DNA of 64,000 bases from Sinohyriopsis cumingii (lineage: Eukaryota; Mollusca; Bivalvia; Unionida; Unionidae). Under the pieces are notes generated by a model that had not been told where the DNA came from, made no database searches, and saw only the letters and a program-made list of their open reading frames with translations. The DNA lies in the NCBI GenBank assembly GCA_028554795.2, contig CM068839.1, positions 10,939,220-11,003,219 of the forward strand, given 5' to 3'. The position numbers and the translations under genes are program-made. Shown in pieces: positions 8,354 through 20,759 of the stretch. Every line of letters begins with the position of its first letter. Position 1 is the first letter of the stretch.

Positions 8354-9799
8354 TTAAAGATTTTCCACCGGTGCATCAACGACCCTCATTCGACCACTAC
8401 CACCTTCGAGTAACATGGCCTTGTCGCTAAGTATGACCGCGATCGCTCTGTAGAAGCCGGGAACAACTGGTGGACCGGGTATATCAGGAGGAGGGTTAGT
8501 AACATGGGCTCGAAAGTGTATATCAACAACAGATTGTTTGGATAAATCAAGATGTTCTAATGAAAAATAATAAATCGGATATAGACCTGTAAAATCTAGT
8601 TGTGATATTTGCAACCCGGTATCTATATTTTGATCACGTCCCATGAATGACATTAAACGATGATATGCGCGCGCTACATGATTTTGAACAAAATTTAGTT
8701 GTATATCCTCGGCTGGTTCTTGATGTCCATTTATCCGTAAAGAAACTTCATTAACTCCAAGGTTGTCAAATATCATATGTGAACGTTGTTGATTATTTAT
8801 CCGGTTAATATTTTGTAATGCAATAAAAATATGTCGTGGTGCAGAAACACCCTGTTGTGATGCTATATGCCATGTAAATAAACCATTAATATTGCTTTGA
8901 GCAGCATCTGTGGTTACTGTTAACCATGATAGCAATGATTTACCGCCTTGATCCATAAAAGATAGTAATTTTTGTTCCTCAGTAATAGATGGAGTCATTA
9001 CTGGCATCCACAATGAAAGTTTTGATATATTTACTTTACCATCGGCAATACCAGCACCTCGCCAGATTGCATCATTATCATCACCTTTTCTTACGAGCAC
9101 AATTGTGTGTTTAGCTCCAAAGATGACTTTTCTAACATTTCTGCAGAATCCAAAGATGTGAGATAATGGAATTGCACACGAAAAATTTCTATTATTTCCT
9201 GACAGCGCTGTTTGGCGTGTTGCAAATCCTAAGTTGAAAGTCGCGCTATCACCTTTTACAATATCAAAATTAGCAGCTGGTCTGGTTGCGTGTTCAAAGT
9301 CAACTGGTTGTGGATCAACTGAAGTATCTCGTGTTGCCAGTATTTTAGCATACCTGATATGATCAGCGTTGTCAGTAATATCCTTAGCAAACATCATTGT
9401 TGGACCAGCCGATCTTGTAAAGTCGTCAGAATATCTGGCTAGACCAATTATTGTTGTAGCAACGTCGACATCCTTCTGAATTGATTCAATATTTTTTTCA
9501 TCAATCATGTATGTGGCGCTATCAAACAGTGCCATAATCCCGTTGTTGACAAAACCAACACGCAAATTAGCATCATATGCCGTATCAGCTACAACATTCG
9601 TTACAAGTCTACCTTCTACTTCAATAAACGCCTCAGCGGGCAAGAAATATCTACTTGTATCATGAACCTGTAATTCGATTCTCCCCCGCTGATTTGGTAG
9701 TCTTGCGTCATAAGAATAAAATTGATAATCACGTACTGACTCGTACTTAAGGACAGGTGCATCCATATCAAATGCTGGGTCTGATTCGCGCCTGAACAT
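8354..9799 (-). CDS. Double-jelly-roll major capsid protein (hexon-like)
   Basis: About 481 residues. I choose the ATG at 9799, not 9817, because only it is directly preceded by TATAATAAAA, the box also found before 8319 and 11441. The N-terminus has the IELQV...YFLPAEAFIEVEGRL strand pair that also starts the Polinton capsid protein at 51558. The central FGFCRNVRKVIFGAKH, LSLWMP and ALQNINRINN segments recur in the capsid fossil at 21756-22582. Length fits a double-jelly-roll hexon. Position between the GLGD core protein and the pVI-like gene matches adintovirus order. No break is visible. Confidence 0.85.
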   Translation of the reverse strand: MFRRESDPAFDMDAPVLKYESVRDYQFYSYDARLPNQRGRIELQVHDTSRYFLPAEAFIEVEGRLVTNVVADTAYDANLRVGFVNNGIMALFDSATYMIDEKNIESIQKDVDVATTIIGLARYSDDFTRSAGPTMMFAKDITDNADHIRYAKILATRDTSVDPQPVDFEHATRPAANFDIVKGDSATFNLGFATRQTALSGNNRNFSCAIPLSHIFGFCRNVRKVIFGAKHTIVLVRKGDDNDAIWRGAGIADGKVNISKLSLWMPVMTPSITEEQKLLSFMDQGGKSLLSWLTVTTDAAQSNINGLFTWHIASQQGVSAPRHIFIALQNINRINNQQRSHMIFDNLGVNEVSLRINGHQEPAEDIQLNFVQNHVARAYHRLMSFMGRDQNIDTGLQISQLDFTGLYPIYYFSLEHLDLSKQSVVDIHFRAHVTNPPPDIPGPPVVPGFYRAIAVILSDKAMLLEGGSGRMRVVDAPVENL

Positions 9800-9812
9800 T
9801 TTTATTATAGTT
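9800..9812 (-). promoter_or_regulatory. Start-proximal A/T box before the capsid gene
   Basis: Reading leftward, TATAATAAAA touches the ATG at 9799. Similar boxes touch the starts at 11441 (TTATAATAAAAA), 8319 (TTATATAAAA), 7408 (TTATTATA), 6382 (AAATATAT), 5934 (TATTAATA), 1420 (TATTATTATA) and 3468 (TATATTATATA). The recurrence suggests a viral promoter or very short 5' leader signal, like the late promoters of cytoplasmic DNA viruses. In an A/T-rich region some matches will be chance. Confidence 0.5.
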
Positions 9813-9832
9813 ACCATTTTTCCAAATGATGA

Positions 9833-10267
9833 TCATCGTCGACGAAGACCACTTCCTGCTATTAAATTTGATGTTATATTTTTTTCTGCTTCTTCAGATA
9901 TCGCCGCTAGTTTTTGATTTGCAGCCTGATTTATTATTTTACTAACATCTGCAGGCATCACCTCAGTACTTGCCAGTTTCACCGGTGGTTGTTGTTTTCG
10001 TCGCAATAATCGTGCTAGTCTTTCTTTGATCGCCGAGAACGCCTTACCAGCAACATTGACAATTGCACCAGGAGCTTTATCACGAACAATATCAACAGCC
10101 TTCATCGATAATTGTTTTGCAACAGGTGCTACTTTGGGAGCTATCCTCGTGAATAATCCTCGAATGACATCACCAAGTCCATTTCCGTAAATTGCTTCAT
10201 AGATTGGTAATCGTGAGTTTACCGCTCTAACCTGTGTGGGTTTACGATGATTATCATGCACGATCAT
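9833..10267 (-). CDS. Small basic virion core protein (GLGD type)
   Basis: A 144-residue protein. YGNGLGDVIRGLFTRIAPKV near residue 28 matches the start of the Polinton protein at 51119-51538 (RGHGLGDMLKSAFRSVAPVL), so the two are homologous. Amphipathic helices fill the middle, with a basic LLRRKQQ patch at about residue 92 and GLRRR at the C-terminus. In adintoviruses such proteins sit next to the capsid gene and are thought to act as core or penton-linked cement proteins. ATG at 10267 follows AAATAAAATAAG. Confidence 0.75.
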   Translation of the reverse strand: MIVHDNHRKPTQVRAVNSRLPIYEAIYGNGLGDVIRGLFTRIAPKVAPVAKQLSMKAVDIVRDKAPGAIVNVAGKAFSAIKERLARLLRRKQQPPVKLASTEVMPADVSKIINQAANQKLAAISEEAEKNITSNLIAGSGLRRR

Positions 10268-10295
10268 CTTATTTTATTTACCATTTATCTAACAA

Positions 10296-11441
10296 CTAGT
10301 CATCAACGAGCTCATCAATAAGTTCTCGGTAAACGCCAATATCCATGATACCACCTTGAAATAGTCGCCGACAAATATCAGCTGCTTCATTGGTTATTTC
10401 TGGTGAATTATTTCCAGCTCGTTTTCCTCCTATGAGAACTTCTAACCGTGATACGTCATTGATGATATTATCAGGACATAAACCAGATCCTGTTTTAGGA
10501 TCATCTTGGGGTGGTGGTTGCGTTACCGGAGTAAGTACTTCAGTGGTGTCCGGGGGTGAACCTTCTCGAAATCCATGTGGTGAATCTGCCGGTGTAAATG
10601 TCATTTTCGGTGCAGGAATTTTCTTCAAGAAGGGTGATTTAAGTGACTTTTTAACCTTTTTAATTTCCGACATCAACCTTTGCTGCGGCGAAGAAGATTG
10701 TTGTTGTTCTATTTGTTGCAGAGGTGGAGGAAGCTGATACTGGGAGGACTCTCCTTGTCCTAGTTGTTCCCGTCTCCATCTAAGTCTTTCTACTTCTTCT
10801 TTAAGTCTTTTAAATTCTTGACCTCTAGCTTGTTTTCTGTTGTAATATACGCGATATATCCATTTAATGAAATTATCATCATTTGTTTTTTCATGACTGG
10901 GTTTTAAAATACTAGATTTATTAGATATACTATTTAATATTGCTTCAGGTAATCTCTCTCTTTCAGTGTTTCTAATTTCCTCAACAACTCCTTCTTTAAA
11001 TCTTGCAATTAATCTTAAACTCTCTTCTGCTGTTTTGGGTTCAGATGCAAGTTTTTTTCTCACATCGGCGACTTCAGCACGAAGTTCTTCAATACCTTCA
11101 AGTATTTCCTCATCAACAGGTGGAGGCTGAGCTGCGGCTATGTCAGTTGGAAGGTCTCGTAAAATCTTCTTTGTTTGTTTGGTTCTTCTTGCTATTTTTT
11201 CAGCCTGAGCCGCAGTTTGTTTTGATACCGGAAGAAGATCTTCTTTGATGACAGTTGCAACTTGTTCAGTAGCTGCAGTGACGGGCTTAAACAGTTTTTT
11301 AGTGTCTTCTTCATACTCAACTTTTGCTTCTTGTTGCGCTTGTAGATTTTTTCTAAATGAGTCTCTGACAGGAAGAAATTTTTTAATTGTTTCTAATCGT
11401 TCTCGAGCTGTTCTTGCAGTATGAGATTCTGGATGTACCAT
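10296..11441 (-). CDS. Coiled-coil structural or scaffold-like protein
   Basis: A 381-residue protein, first of the leftward block; its ATG follows TTATAATAAAAA. Residues 10-165 are strongly heptad-like and charged. The middle has basic YYNRKQARGQEFKRLKEEVERL, then a Gln/Pro-rich linker, and a C-terminal helical domain (residues 325-381) that includes LEVLIGGKRAG. Its position beside the capsid module resembles the Pro-rich gene at 47976 of the Polinton, but I see no sequence proof of homology. Scaffold or tegument-like role is inferred from composition and place. Confidence 0.65.
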   Translation of the reverse strand: MVHPESHTARTARERLETIKKFLPVRDSFRKNLQAQQEAKVEYEEDTKKLFKPVTAATEQVATVIKEDLLPVSKQTAAQAEKIARRTKQTKKILRDLPTDIAAAQPPPVDEEILEGIEELRAEVADVRKKLASEPKTAEESLRLIARFKEGVVEEIRNTERERLPEAILNSISNKSSILKPSHEKTNDDNFIKWIYRVYYNRKQARGQEFKRLKEEVERLRWRREQLGQGESSQYQLPPPLQQIEQQQSSSPQQRLMSEIKKVKKSLKSPFLKKIPAPKMTFTPADSPHGFREGSPPDTTEVLTPVTQPPPQDDPKTGSGLCPDNIINDVSRLEVLIGGKRAGNNSPEITNEAADICRRLFQGGIMDIGVYRELIDELVDD

Positions 11442-11483
11442 TTTTTATTATAACATAATAATTTAATTAATATCAGCAGAAGA

Positions 11484-11742
11484 GGAGCAGCAGAGAGGGT
11501 GCCTACCAACATTGGTCGTCAAAAAAATAAACAAGAAATAAATAAACACGTAGAGTACTTTATTTTTTCAGATACTATTTCGAACTGAGGTTTTATTAGC
11601 ACAATCGTCCATTGCAAAAATAAACATCTCAAGGAAAGTTCATTTGTAAAATCTGGACCTTTCTACGAGATGATTTATTTGTTTGTTTTATTTGTTTTTG
11701 TCGGAATTCTATGGTCTGTTCACCCTCTCTGCTGCTTTCTGG
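11484..11742. repeat. MITE-like inverted repeat next to the viral element
   Basis: GAGCAGCAGAGAGGGTG at 11484 is matched in reverse complement by CACCCTCTCTGCTGCT at 11722. Inner parts of both arms are A/T-rich and partly complementary. AATATCAG occurs on both outer sides (11468 and 11749). It could be a small non-autonomous DNA transposon at the virus-host junction or a remnant viral terminus. Confidence 0.5.
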
Positions 11743-11910
11743 AAATATCAGTTAATTTGTATCAGTCTGATGTGGAACTAATTGTGTGCGCAGGTACACA
11801 CAGCACAGCAGAACATGTACAGTAAACAGCTGACATTACCGTAAGAAATCTGCTAATTTACTGTGTCACAAACTTTTGGTAGCCAACTTATGTGAGCATA
11901 AAATAAAAAG

Positions 11911-12066
11911 AATATTTGCTTGAAACGAGTGAATAACGGATACATTTCATCTCGTGGGTGAAAAACTAGTATTTTCACTCGTGGCTTCGCCACTCGTGTA
12001 AGTACTGAGTTTTTCATCCACCCAATGAAATATATCCGATATTCACTCGTTTCAAGCAAATATCTC
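11911..12066. repeat. Foldback (MITE-like) palindrome
   Basis: Arms of about 56 nt: ATATTTGCTTGAAACGAGTG at 11911 and CACTCGTTTCAAGCAAATAT at 12045 are exact reverse complements, and pairing continues inwards with some mismatches around a CACTCG-rich centre. The leftward frame in this stretch is a by-product of the palindrome and is not annotated as a gene. Confidence 0.75.
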
Positions 12067-13260
<1,194 letters not shown>

Positions 13261-13321
13261 AATCATCTGACTGATGTCTTGAAGGCCGCTAATTCGATGG
13301 AAGAGGAAGATCCTTCCAGAG
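13261..13321 (+). CDS. Host gene, putative first coding exon
   Basis: A 61-nt open segment bounded by TTTGTAG on the left and GTAGTA on the right. Read in the frame that leaves one base at its 3' end, it contains an ATG followed by MEEEDPSR. That phase (1) is exactly what the exon at 22992 needs, so I join them across a 9.7-kb intron. It may begin translation here, or continue from an exon further upstream. Exon calling from splice signals alone is uncertain; RNA evidence would settle it. Confidence 0.5.
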
Positions 13322-15110
13322 GTAGTATGGCATATTCCACACCCTCAACCTTTACGTGCTAAATAAAATGTAATATGTATACCATCTTGGTGTTATTAAT
13401 AATGATTCCGGATTCAAGAAATGATACAGAAGTAAATCAGACTCGTGAACACTTTTTTTTTGTGGTGCGCACGTTAGAAGAAAGCGAGACAAGTTTTTAG
13501 TCTCATTCGGACCACCTTGACTATTCTACGAGACAAAATTATGCATTAGATGTATGTTGGTGCCATAATGAAGTTAAAAACAAACAACTAATTTTGTTTG
13601 CCGTAAATGTCTTCGCAAAATGAAAACAGCAATCTTTTCGGACCACCTCAGCTATTTCTACGAAAGAAATGACTGTAGGATTGATCGAGAAGTTTATATG
13701 AATAAATAGCTCGATCCTTTCACAGACATTCGCTCAATCCTTGTTTCGTAAATAGGAGAGGCGGTCCGAATAGAAGATATCGGCACACATTTGAGGTTCG
13801 ATCGGTTGGATTCATCTCAAAGCTGCGAATGATAGCAGTCAATATTACGTCGGCGATAGTATGTTCACGGTTTGGTCAGAATGTTTTATTTCCTTTTTTT
13901 TCCCTAAAACCCTTGATATTCTTATCAATCATATTAGGCCTGAATCATTATGAAGCTAAGAGAATTCATTCTATGACATGCTGTTATTTCCTTTTACCTT
14001 TTTTCAAGGTCACAATATAAAACTTACCTCAAGTTTTTGGTTAAAGTTTTTTCCTTTGCTAATATTTATGAAACCCATGGACAGATTCTCATTATGCTTT
14101 GTTGAATCGTGTGTGAAGCTAAGACAATTCATTCTTCAACATGCATGCAGCCATATTAATTTTTTCTCTGGTTTAAGCTATCTGTTTTTCTTTTTATTCG
14201 CTTAAATTACAGAAACTCCTTGATGGATTTAATACATGTACATTTGTCCCTATGACCTTAGGTCAATGTGAAGGTACTGATTAAAGTTTTTTCATTTTCT
14301 AATATTTCCTGAACCTCTTGAGAACTTTCCATCATACTTGGTAATATTTCTATTTTACTCTAAGACAATTCAATCTACGCCATGTTTGGCCCCCTGTATC
14401 ACCTTATTGAACAAGTTCACAGTCATACAAAGTTTTGCTCAAGGCTTTGTGTTTAAGTATTTTTCTCTTTCATGTATTCTGTTTCCACGTCTCTATGATG
14501 GCCTTTCTTAAGACTTAGGATGACTCAATATGACGCCAAGACTATTCTTTCTATGAAATGCATCCTCATGATTCGATCTTTATGTCATTTAATGTTACAT
14601 TCATAGAAAATTTGACTTTGGGTTTTGATTAAAGATTTTTCATTTGCTTATATTTACATAAGTCACAACCTGACTTGGTTCAAATATTGACTGAACCGTT
14701 ATTAAGCTAAAATAAATAATTCTGTGACATTCTCACTCCAACTTTTGACCGTTATTTCAAGGTCACACATTTTACAACAATGCTTTGATCGTAAACTTGA
14801 TGGAGGCCATATCCTTCTTTTATAGCATAGGTAATATCATTGATTCCCACCAAAATCGGAAATGATTTTTGTATTGATTATAATAAACTTAGAATAATAA
14901 AATATCAATATTTTAAAGGCTCTTTGCCTTTTGTATTTGGCACATATGCATACACATAGATCAAGATACTCTGTCTTACAACTCGTCTTATTATTTGACT
15001 ATTATTGTTCGTTTAATATTTTGGAAATGAACAGTAACAGCCGCAACAAAAGTAACAAAGAAAACAATTTTCGAGACAGAGGAAACTTCGTCTAGCATAC
15101 ACAGAACTTT

Positions 15111-15147
<37 letters not shown>

Positions 15148-16300
15148 GTAAGGAATCAGTATATCTTAATTTCTGATTGTTGTACCTGTGTTATTGTTCA
15201 CATGGTACATTAAAATAGACTTTTGCGTTTCTGCATCTTTTTTTCCGTCTCTGCATCCACTCCACTTTAATATCAGAGCAATCCCTTAATTGTCCTTTCA
15301 TCTCAACGTAATTTGGTATGGAGCGTAATACTGGTGACCCCTTGCTTGGCAGACTTCGATCGTCAGCATTCTAATCCATCGTTTTGCGGAGTTACAGCCT
15401 CTGAGGGCAATCCCCCGCACCCTTTTGTGTCTGTACAATAAGTTCCTTATTATTATTATTATTATTATTATTATTGGATTTCAACCAAAATATCGCGGGC
15501 ACTTTGACATTGAAGAGGCCAAATTAAACTAAAAACCTCCACCTCCAACAAAAAGCAAAAAAGCAGGTGCCATCAGTTCCAGGAATTTACTTGTTCCAGA
15601 TGTTATTATATGTAGCTTTAAATGTAAAACTTCACTAAAATTATATTTGATAAACTAAATGTTTCTAAAATGTAAATATGTCTTGAAGTTCCTCCTACTT
15701 TCTGCAAATGGTACTAGCAATCTTTTAAGTACATATTGAATCTTTCTTCTGCTCTTTATTGCAAAGTTTGGAACTTCGCTATTCGCCTGTTGAAGAAAGA
15801 AACCTATGCAATACCATCAGCGCCAAACTATGGTATTAAAAAATATTAAATAGATAAAAAAGTAAATTTTAAATTAGAAAGTAAAAGATAAAATGAAATA
15901 ATCACGATTTTAAACAAAAAGTAGGTGAGCTCGAGAAAAAGATCAATATTCAGATAGTCAAGCTGAAAAGAAATCTGTATGATGAAAATTGCAGAATAAA
16001 ACGAACTGATGTCAAATAAACAAAAAAATAATGACGATGACTGAAACTGACACATGTCAAACGAGGCAGACTAAAATAAAATCTGCATCGCTGGTGATGA
16101 TGAGGCCTCTGCCTGTCGGTGACTCCACATGGATTAATGCCACGGATGTAGACATACATAAACATGTAAACTAGTGCGACAACAACAGCGACCAAGGATA
16201 CTTTTTAAAACATTTACCCGGAGTATCCAGACGAGCTGTACAACACCCACAATAATTATCCGCTAACCCTGAAACGCTGTTAGTGCCTCATGAGTGTCTG
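13322..16300. repeat. First part of the long intron: MITE-like and diverged tandem repeats
   Basis: At about 13505-13775 a TTCGGACCACCTxxxCTATT motif occurs twice direct (13517, 13638) and once inverted (13765), suggesting nested MITE-like elements. From about 13880 to 14800 five diverged copies of a 170-240 bp unit recur, marked by GAAGCTAAGACAATTCATTC and TTAAAGTTTTTTCATTTGC. (CA)n lies at 15114-15145 and (ATT)n at 15449-15475 after a SINE-like tail. No coding region is supported. Confidence 0.65.
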
Positions 16301-16363
16301 TAACCGTAAGTGGAATCGTGGACGATTCCAGACGCAGGTTCATAGAATGCGCTGATAATAGTG

Positions 16364-16776
16364 TTACGATAATTGTGTATTCGTGTTAATGACTTGTAAT
16401 TCCACTTGCACTAATGCTCTTCTTGGAGGTTGGACCGCATAGATGTCTCGCACATGTTCGTTTAATGGCGCTAAATGGTGACCCGATGTTATTATTTTTC
16501 TTCTGAATGTCGATTTTGTGTCTGAGATGACAAATGCGACACGGGACCACACTGGGCCAGTAGCACGATGTTGTCCGCCCTCCTGCTTCTCCCCCCTCCC
16601 CACCGCATACAGATTCCGAACAATTTTTTTTCGATTGGGTCTAACGTGGTTGACTCTGAAACCGCTTCGTAAGTGATGGTTTCAGTTTCCAGACGATTTG
16701 CATTAACCGGTTTTAACACGATCGTACATGCGGTTGCATTATTCAACACTGCCATGGTCGACCGAAACTTTGTCAC
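16364..16776 (-). pseudogene. Unassigned leftward coding remnant
   Basis: Two overlapping leftward frames (16776-16492 and 16603-16364) have protein-like composition and together look like one frame broken once. No motif is recognised. Their position and strand, next to the PLA2 fossil, suggest part of the same decayed provirus, perhaps a structural gene. This is weak evidence. Confidence 0.3.
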
Positions 16777-17189
16777 CTACTCGCGAGATCGAGCTGTACT
16801 ATTCATCAACAGTTTTGTACATACTGGTGCTTGAATAATCGTTCCATAAGTATTCGATTGAATTGTTTCACAATGGCTTGATTTCAATGTACGCCGACAT
16901 GTCCACGACGCACCCGAACAGGATCGCTCGTTAACAACACAGTAACAGCTTCAAGAAATTATTTACGTGGGTGGACCTGCAGAAGATTTGGCCATTTTAG
17001 AGGCTAACGTGCATAGATATGTTTGAACGTGTCTGCAACGCTTCTTGAATCTTGGACATCAACGACTCGACTTTCTTTTATCAGCTGGCAATATCCACGG
17101 TAGTTAATGCATATCTGTACGTACGAGAACGTTCCTGATCACATGGAAGATACAAGATACGAACCTGATGAACTTTGTTAGGGGGGTTG

Positions 17190-17700
17190 AAACAAATTAC
17201 TAACGGGTACTTTTCCATTGTCGCGGGTAAGTGGATTTTATCCATGAGGTTTTGCCTCCCAGTGTCATCGTGGCCTTCGTGCCTCCTACGATCCACCTGG
17301 CAATTCTATCTCCTAGTTTAGGATTAATTGCATTCAAGTCATAGATGAGATCCGCGTCAGCGTTTCGACGTACACAGTTATAATTTGGTGTTTTATACAC
17401 AAGATCTTGTTGGTAACATACAGCATCGATTGGCTTACATTTCTTTTCCAGACTTCGATTGGCTATCATGCAGTCCTATATCCACACGTGTTGCAGGTTA
17501 GCAATAACGGTATCCAGGGATATGCATTTCACTAGGATATTTACTACACGGTACCCCAAGTAGCTTCTTTAACGCAGCGTCTATATCACCTCTAGCGACT
17601 TTGTTTTAGATCTCGCCCGTTTACGATCAGTGGAACTGGAATCTCCAAATAACGTAGTATGCTTTACCCCACATCCGAGTCCAGCGAATCCGGTTCTACT
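17190..17700 (-). pseudogene. Phospholipase A2 (parvovirus VP1u-like) fossil
   Basis: Reading leftward, MHIPGYRYC (about 17525-17500) is followed after a frame break by KPIDAVCYQQDLVYK and RRNADADLIYDLNAINPKLG. This is the order of the viral PLA2 domain found in parvovirus VP1 and in many adintoviruses: a Gly/Pro-rich calcium loop, the His-Asp catalytic pair, then an Asp further on. Here the catalytic His is Gln (QD), the calcium loop is degraded and the frame is interrupted, so the gene is dead. Confidence 0.7.
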
Positions 17701-18089
17701 AGTACACGTTACACTACGAATTGGATTTGAGATACTAGTTTTCATGCGCAATAATATGAAGCATGATGATAGCTAATACAACAAATTGTGTAGTCCGTCC
17801 ATCAAATCGATGAGGACCACTTTAGTCATCCAATATTTAAACGGGAACAAATCGGGAACAAATGGTATGTGGGTACGTATGTGGCCGACGAGGCCGATGT
17901 ACGCCCTGAATATTCTGTGACATGTGATGGTAGCAACGCTGATCGTGGGGTTACTGGCTCGATATTTCCTGGCCTGCCTCCGTTATTCTTCTGCGGATGT
18001 CTTGCTGGACTCACAAGTGATGGAAGAGCGCCACACGATCCTGTCCTGGGCAGTATGCTCCCACGTGTCCTGCTAATGCAATAAGTTCT

Positions 18090-20720
18090 TCAATAAAGTC
18101 TTCAGGGTATTCTTATATCGTTTCTCTTGCCTCCTTTGTTGTGTTTTATATGTTCAAGCTCGCCATAAGGGACTTTTTGGAAGCCGGTGGTCTGGCATGC
18201 GAGCTACATGGCCTGTCTATCGCAACCTTGATTGAATCAAGATGGCATAGATGCTGGGAAGGCCTGCTTGGGTAAGGACCTCAGTATCCAGAATTATGTC
18301 TTGCCACTTGATGTTTAGAAGTCTTATGAGTCACGTAGTATGGACGTGGTTCAACTTCTTTGCATGGCACTGGAGAGCTATCCAGGTTTCGCAGGAGAAT
18401 AATAACACACGGTGTAAAATCGCTATGTACACCTTCAACTTTGTCTGGAGACTAATGCCTCTTCTGTTCCAGACCTTGGCGTGTAGTCAGGCGAATACTG
18501 CACTGGCCTTTGAAATCCTGGCATTAACTTCGTCATCTATTAAGACATTCTGGGACAGAATGCTGCCAAGATAGGTGAAACTGTTCAATGCGCTCAGTTT
18601 GTATCCGTTGACTGTGATTTTAGGCTGAGCATACGGTTTTCCTGGAGATGGCTGATACATTATCTTCTTTGTGTTAATCGTAAGGCCGAAATTTGTGAAA
18701 GCATCAGATAACTAGTTGGCGTTTCTTTGCATGGCAGCTTCAGAGCCAGCGTTGAGGGCGCAGTCATCAGCAAATATAAACTCTCTGATGATGTCTGTTG
18801 TGACCTTAGTTTTTGATTGAAGCCTACTGAGCTTCAACAGTTTGCCGTCCATTCGGTACCTGATGCTGATTCCCATGTCACCATTTCTGAAGGCATCAGT
18901 GAACATGGCTGGGAACATGAGACTGAAAAGTGTTGGTGCCAGTACACAGCCCTGTTTCACTCTGTTTGAGACAGAAAAGGGATCTGATGTCTCACCATCG
19001 TTCCGGTCTCTAGCTTCCATACCATCGTGGAATTGATGCACCATGGTGATAACGTTCCTAGGGCATCCGTACTTGGCCATTGTCTTCCACAGACTCTCTC
19101 TAATAACAGTGTCGAAGGACTTGGTGAGGTTGACATAGGTAGAGAAAAGGTCATTATTCTGCTCTTGGCTTTTCAATTGCAACTGGCTATCAGCCAACGC
19201 CATGTCAATGGTTCCACGCTCCTTTTGAAATCCACATTGGCTTTATGGTAGGATTCCATGGTCAAGGTGTGATGTGAGACGGTTGAGGAGAATCCTGGCG
19301 AGTATCTTTCTTGCGATGGAGAGAAAAGAGTTACCTAGGTATTTGTCACAAGCCTGAGCATTTCCTTTTTTGCTTATACATGTATATAATAGTAGCATCC
19401 TTGAATTTCTGTGCGATCGTCTCTTTTTGCCACATGAGATGAAACAACTGATGAAGCTTTTCAGTCAGAGCTGCACTGTCTTCCGTGTATATCTCTGCTG
19501 AGATTGAGTCTGAGCCAGGCACGCTGCCACTAGAGATCAGACTTATTGCTTTCTGGGTCCCTTGGTTGGTGGGTCATTCAGTGATTCATTGACTGACACT
19601 TGGGTCAGCCGATCAATAGCTTCATCATTGTTGGATGTTGGGCGGTTCAGGACACAGTTGAATTGCTCAGCCCACATTTCAAGGATCTTCTCTTTGTCTA
19701 TAGTCAGTGTTTTCCCATCCGCACTGAGGAGAGGGAATGATCCTGATGATGATGGGCCATAGACTTCATTCAGCGCATCATAAAACCTCTTCATGTCATG
19801 CTTGACGGCATGGATTTGGATCTCATCAGCTTTGTTACTCAGCCAAGAGCCCTGCATCTGCCGAATATTATTGAGGCATCTTTCTTTGAGGTGGACTTTA
19901 GATCATTTAGGTATGCTTTGTGGAGGCGATGTTTTTCATCCAATTGCTGCCTGATGTGTTCGCAATTCTCATCAAACCAGTCCTTGTGCTTTCTGGGGGA
20001 CGGCTCTAAGATATCGGTGTTGTAGATCAGCTTTATAAGGGTCCCCCAGGCTGCCTCCATATCCTGGGTGTCCAGGTAGGGGGAATGAAGATGGTTTTCT
20101 AGAGCGCTGACAAAGGTAGATTTGGAGTTTGAGTTCTTCATCTTGAAGATGTTCAACCGTTTTTGGAATCTTCTTGCCTTACGGACGTCTTTTAGATTGG
20201 ACACGGATGTTTAGCTTGGAGCCTACAAAGCAGTGGTCAGTCCAACGTCCTGCACCACATAAGGACACGCTCACCCGTACATTCTGCCTATCCCTCTTGC
20301 TGAATATCACTTAGTCAATGAGATGCCAGTGCTTAGATCGGGGATGCATCCACGTCGTCCTGTTGCGGGTAGGGAGGCAGAAGACTGTGTTGGTGATGAG
20401 CAGTTCCAGCTCTGCACAGGTCTGAAGCAAAAGAAGCCCATTGCTGTTTCAGCGACCGACACCATACTTTCCAATGACCCGTTCCCAGAGTCGACTCTTG
20501 TATTGAGGTCACCAAAGATGATGAGCTTGTCAGATTCGGGAACAGAGGTCATGACATAGTCGAGTTCTTCATAAAATTTGTTCTTTGTTTCATCTGGATT
20601 GGCCATGGTTAGAACGTAGGCACTGATGATCGTGACATGCTTTCCTCCACTCGACAGTGGGAGTTTCATGGTCATAAGGCTGTCATTCACACCCTTTGGA
20701 AGTCAACAAATTACATTCAG
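18090..20720 (-). mobile_element. Non-LTR (LINE) retrotransposon fragment, degenerate
   Basis: Leftward frames give, in order: an endonuclease C-terminal part (IIFGDLNTRVDS, about 20500), a linker domain (HKDWFDENCEHI, about 19980), a reverse transcriptase (VKQGCVLAPTLFSLMF near 18950, FIFADDCAL near 18770) and the usual C-terminal tail (YLGSILSQ, about 18570, then TGHVARMPDHRLP at about 18190). Several stops and frameshifts are present and the 5' part is missing. It is inserted in the decayed provirus, antisense to the host gene. Confidence 0.85.
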
Positions 20721-20759
20721 CATGGCATAACGAAAAAGAAAATATTGTACCATCACTGT

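Larger units (their letters stand above)
1..11455. mobile_element. Adintovirus/Polinton-like virus element, apparently intact, left end outside window
   Basis: A gene-dense block with viral layout: eight leftward genes from 11441 to 4507 that abut or overlap, three rightward small genes and a leftward gene leaving the window at base 1. Recognisable products are a double-jelly-roll major capsid protein, a penton-like minor capsid protein, an adenain-type protease, a fibre and small basic core proteins, as in adintoviruses and Polintons. All frames are open, so the copy is young or an unusual assembly join. No integrase, ATPase or terminal inverted repeat is seen inside the window. The right edge is placed just upstream of the last gene, before the inverted repeat at 11484, and is approximate. 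Confidence 0.75.

Noticed and set aside
11853-12059. Leftward 68-codon frame
   Set aside because: It lies almost wholly in the foldback palindrome at 11911-12066.
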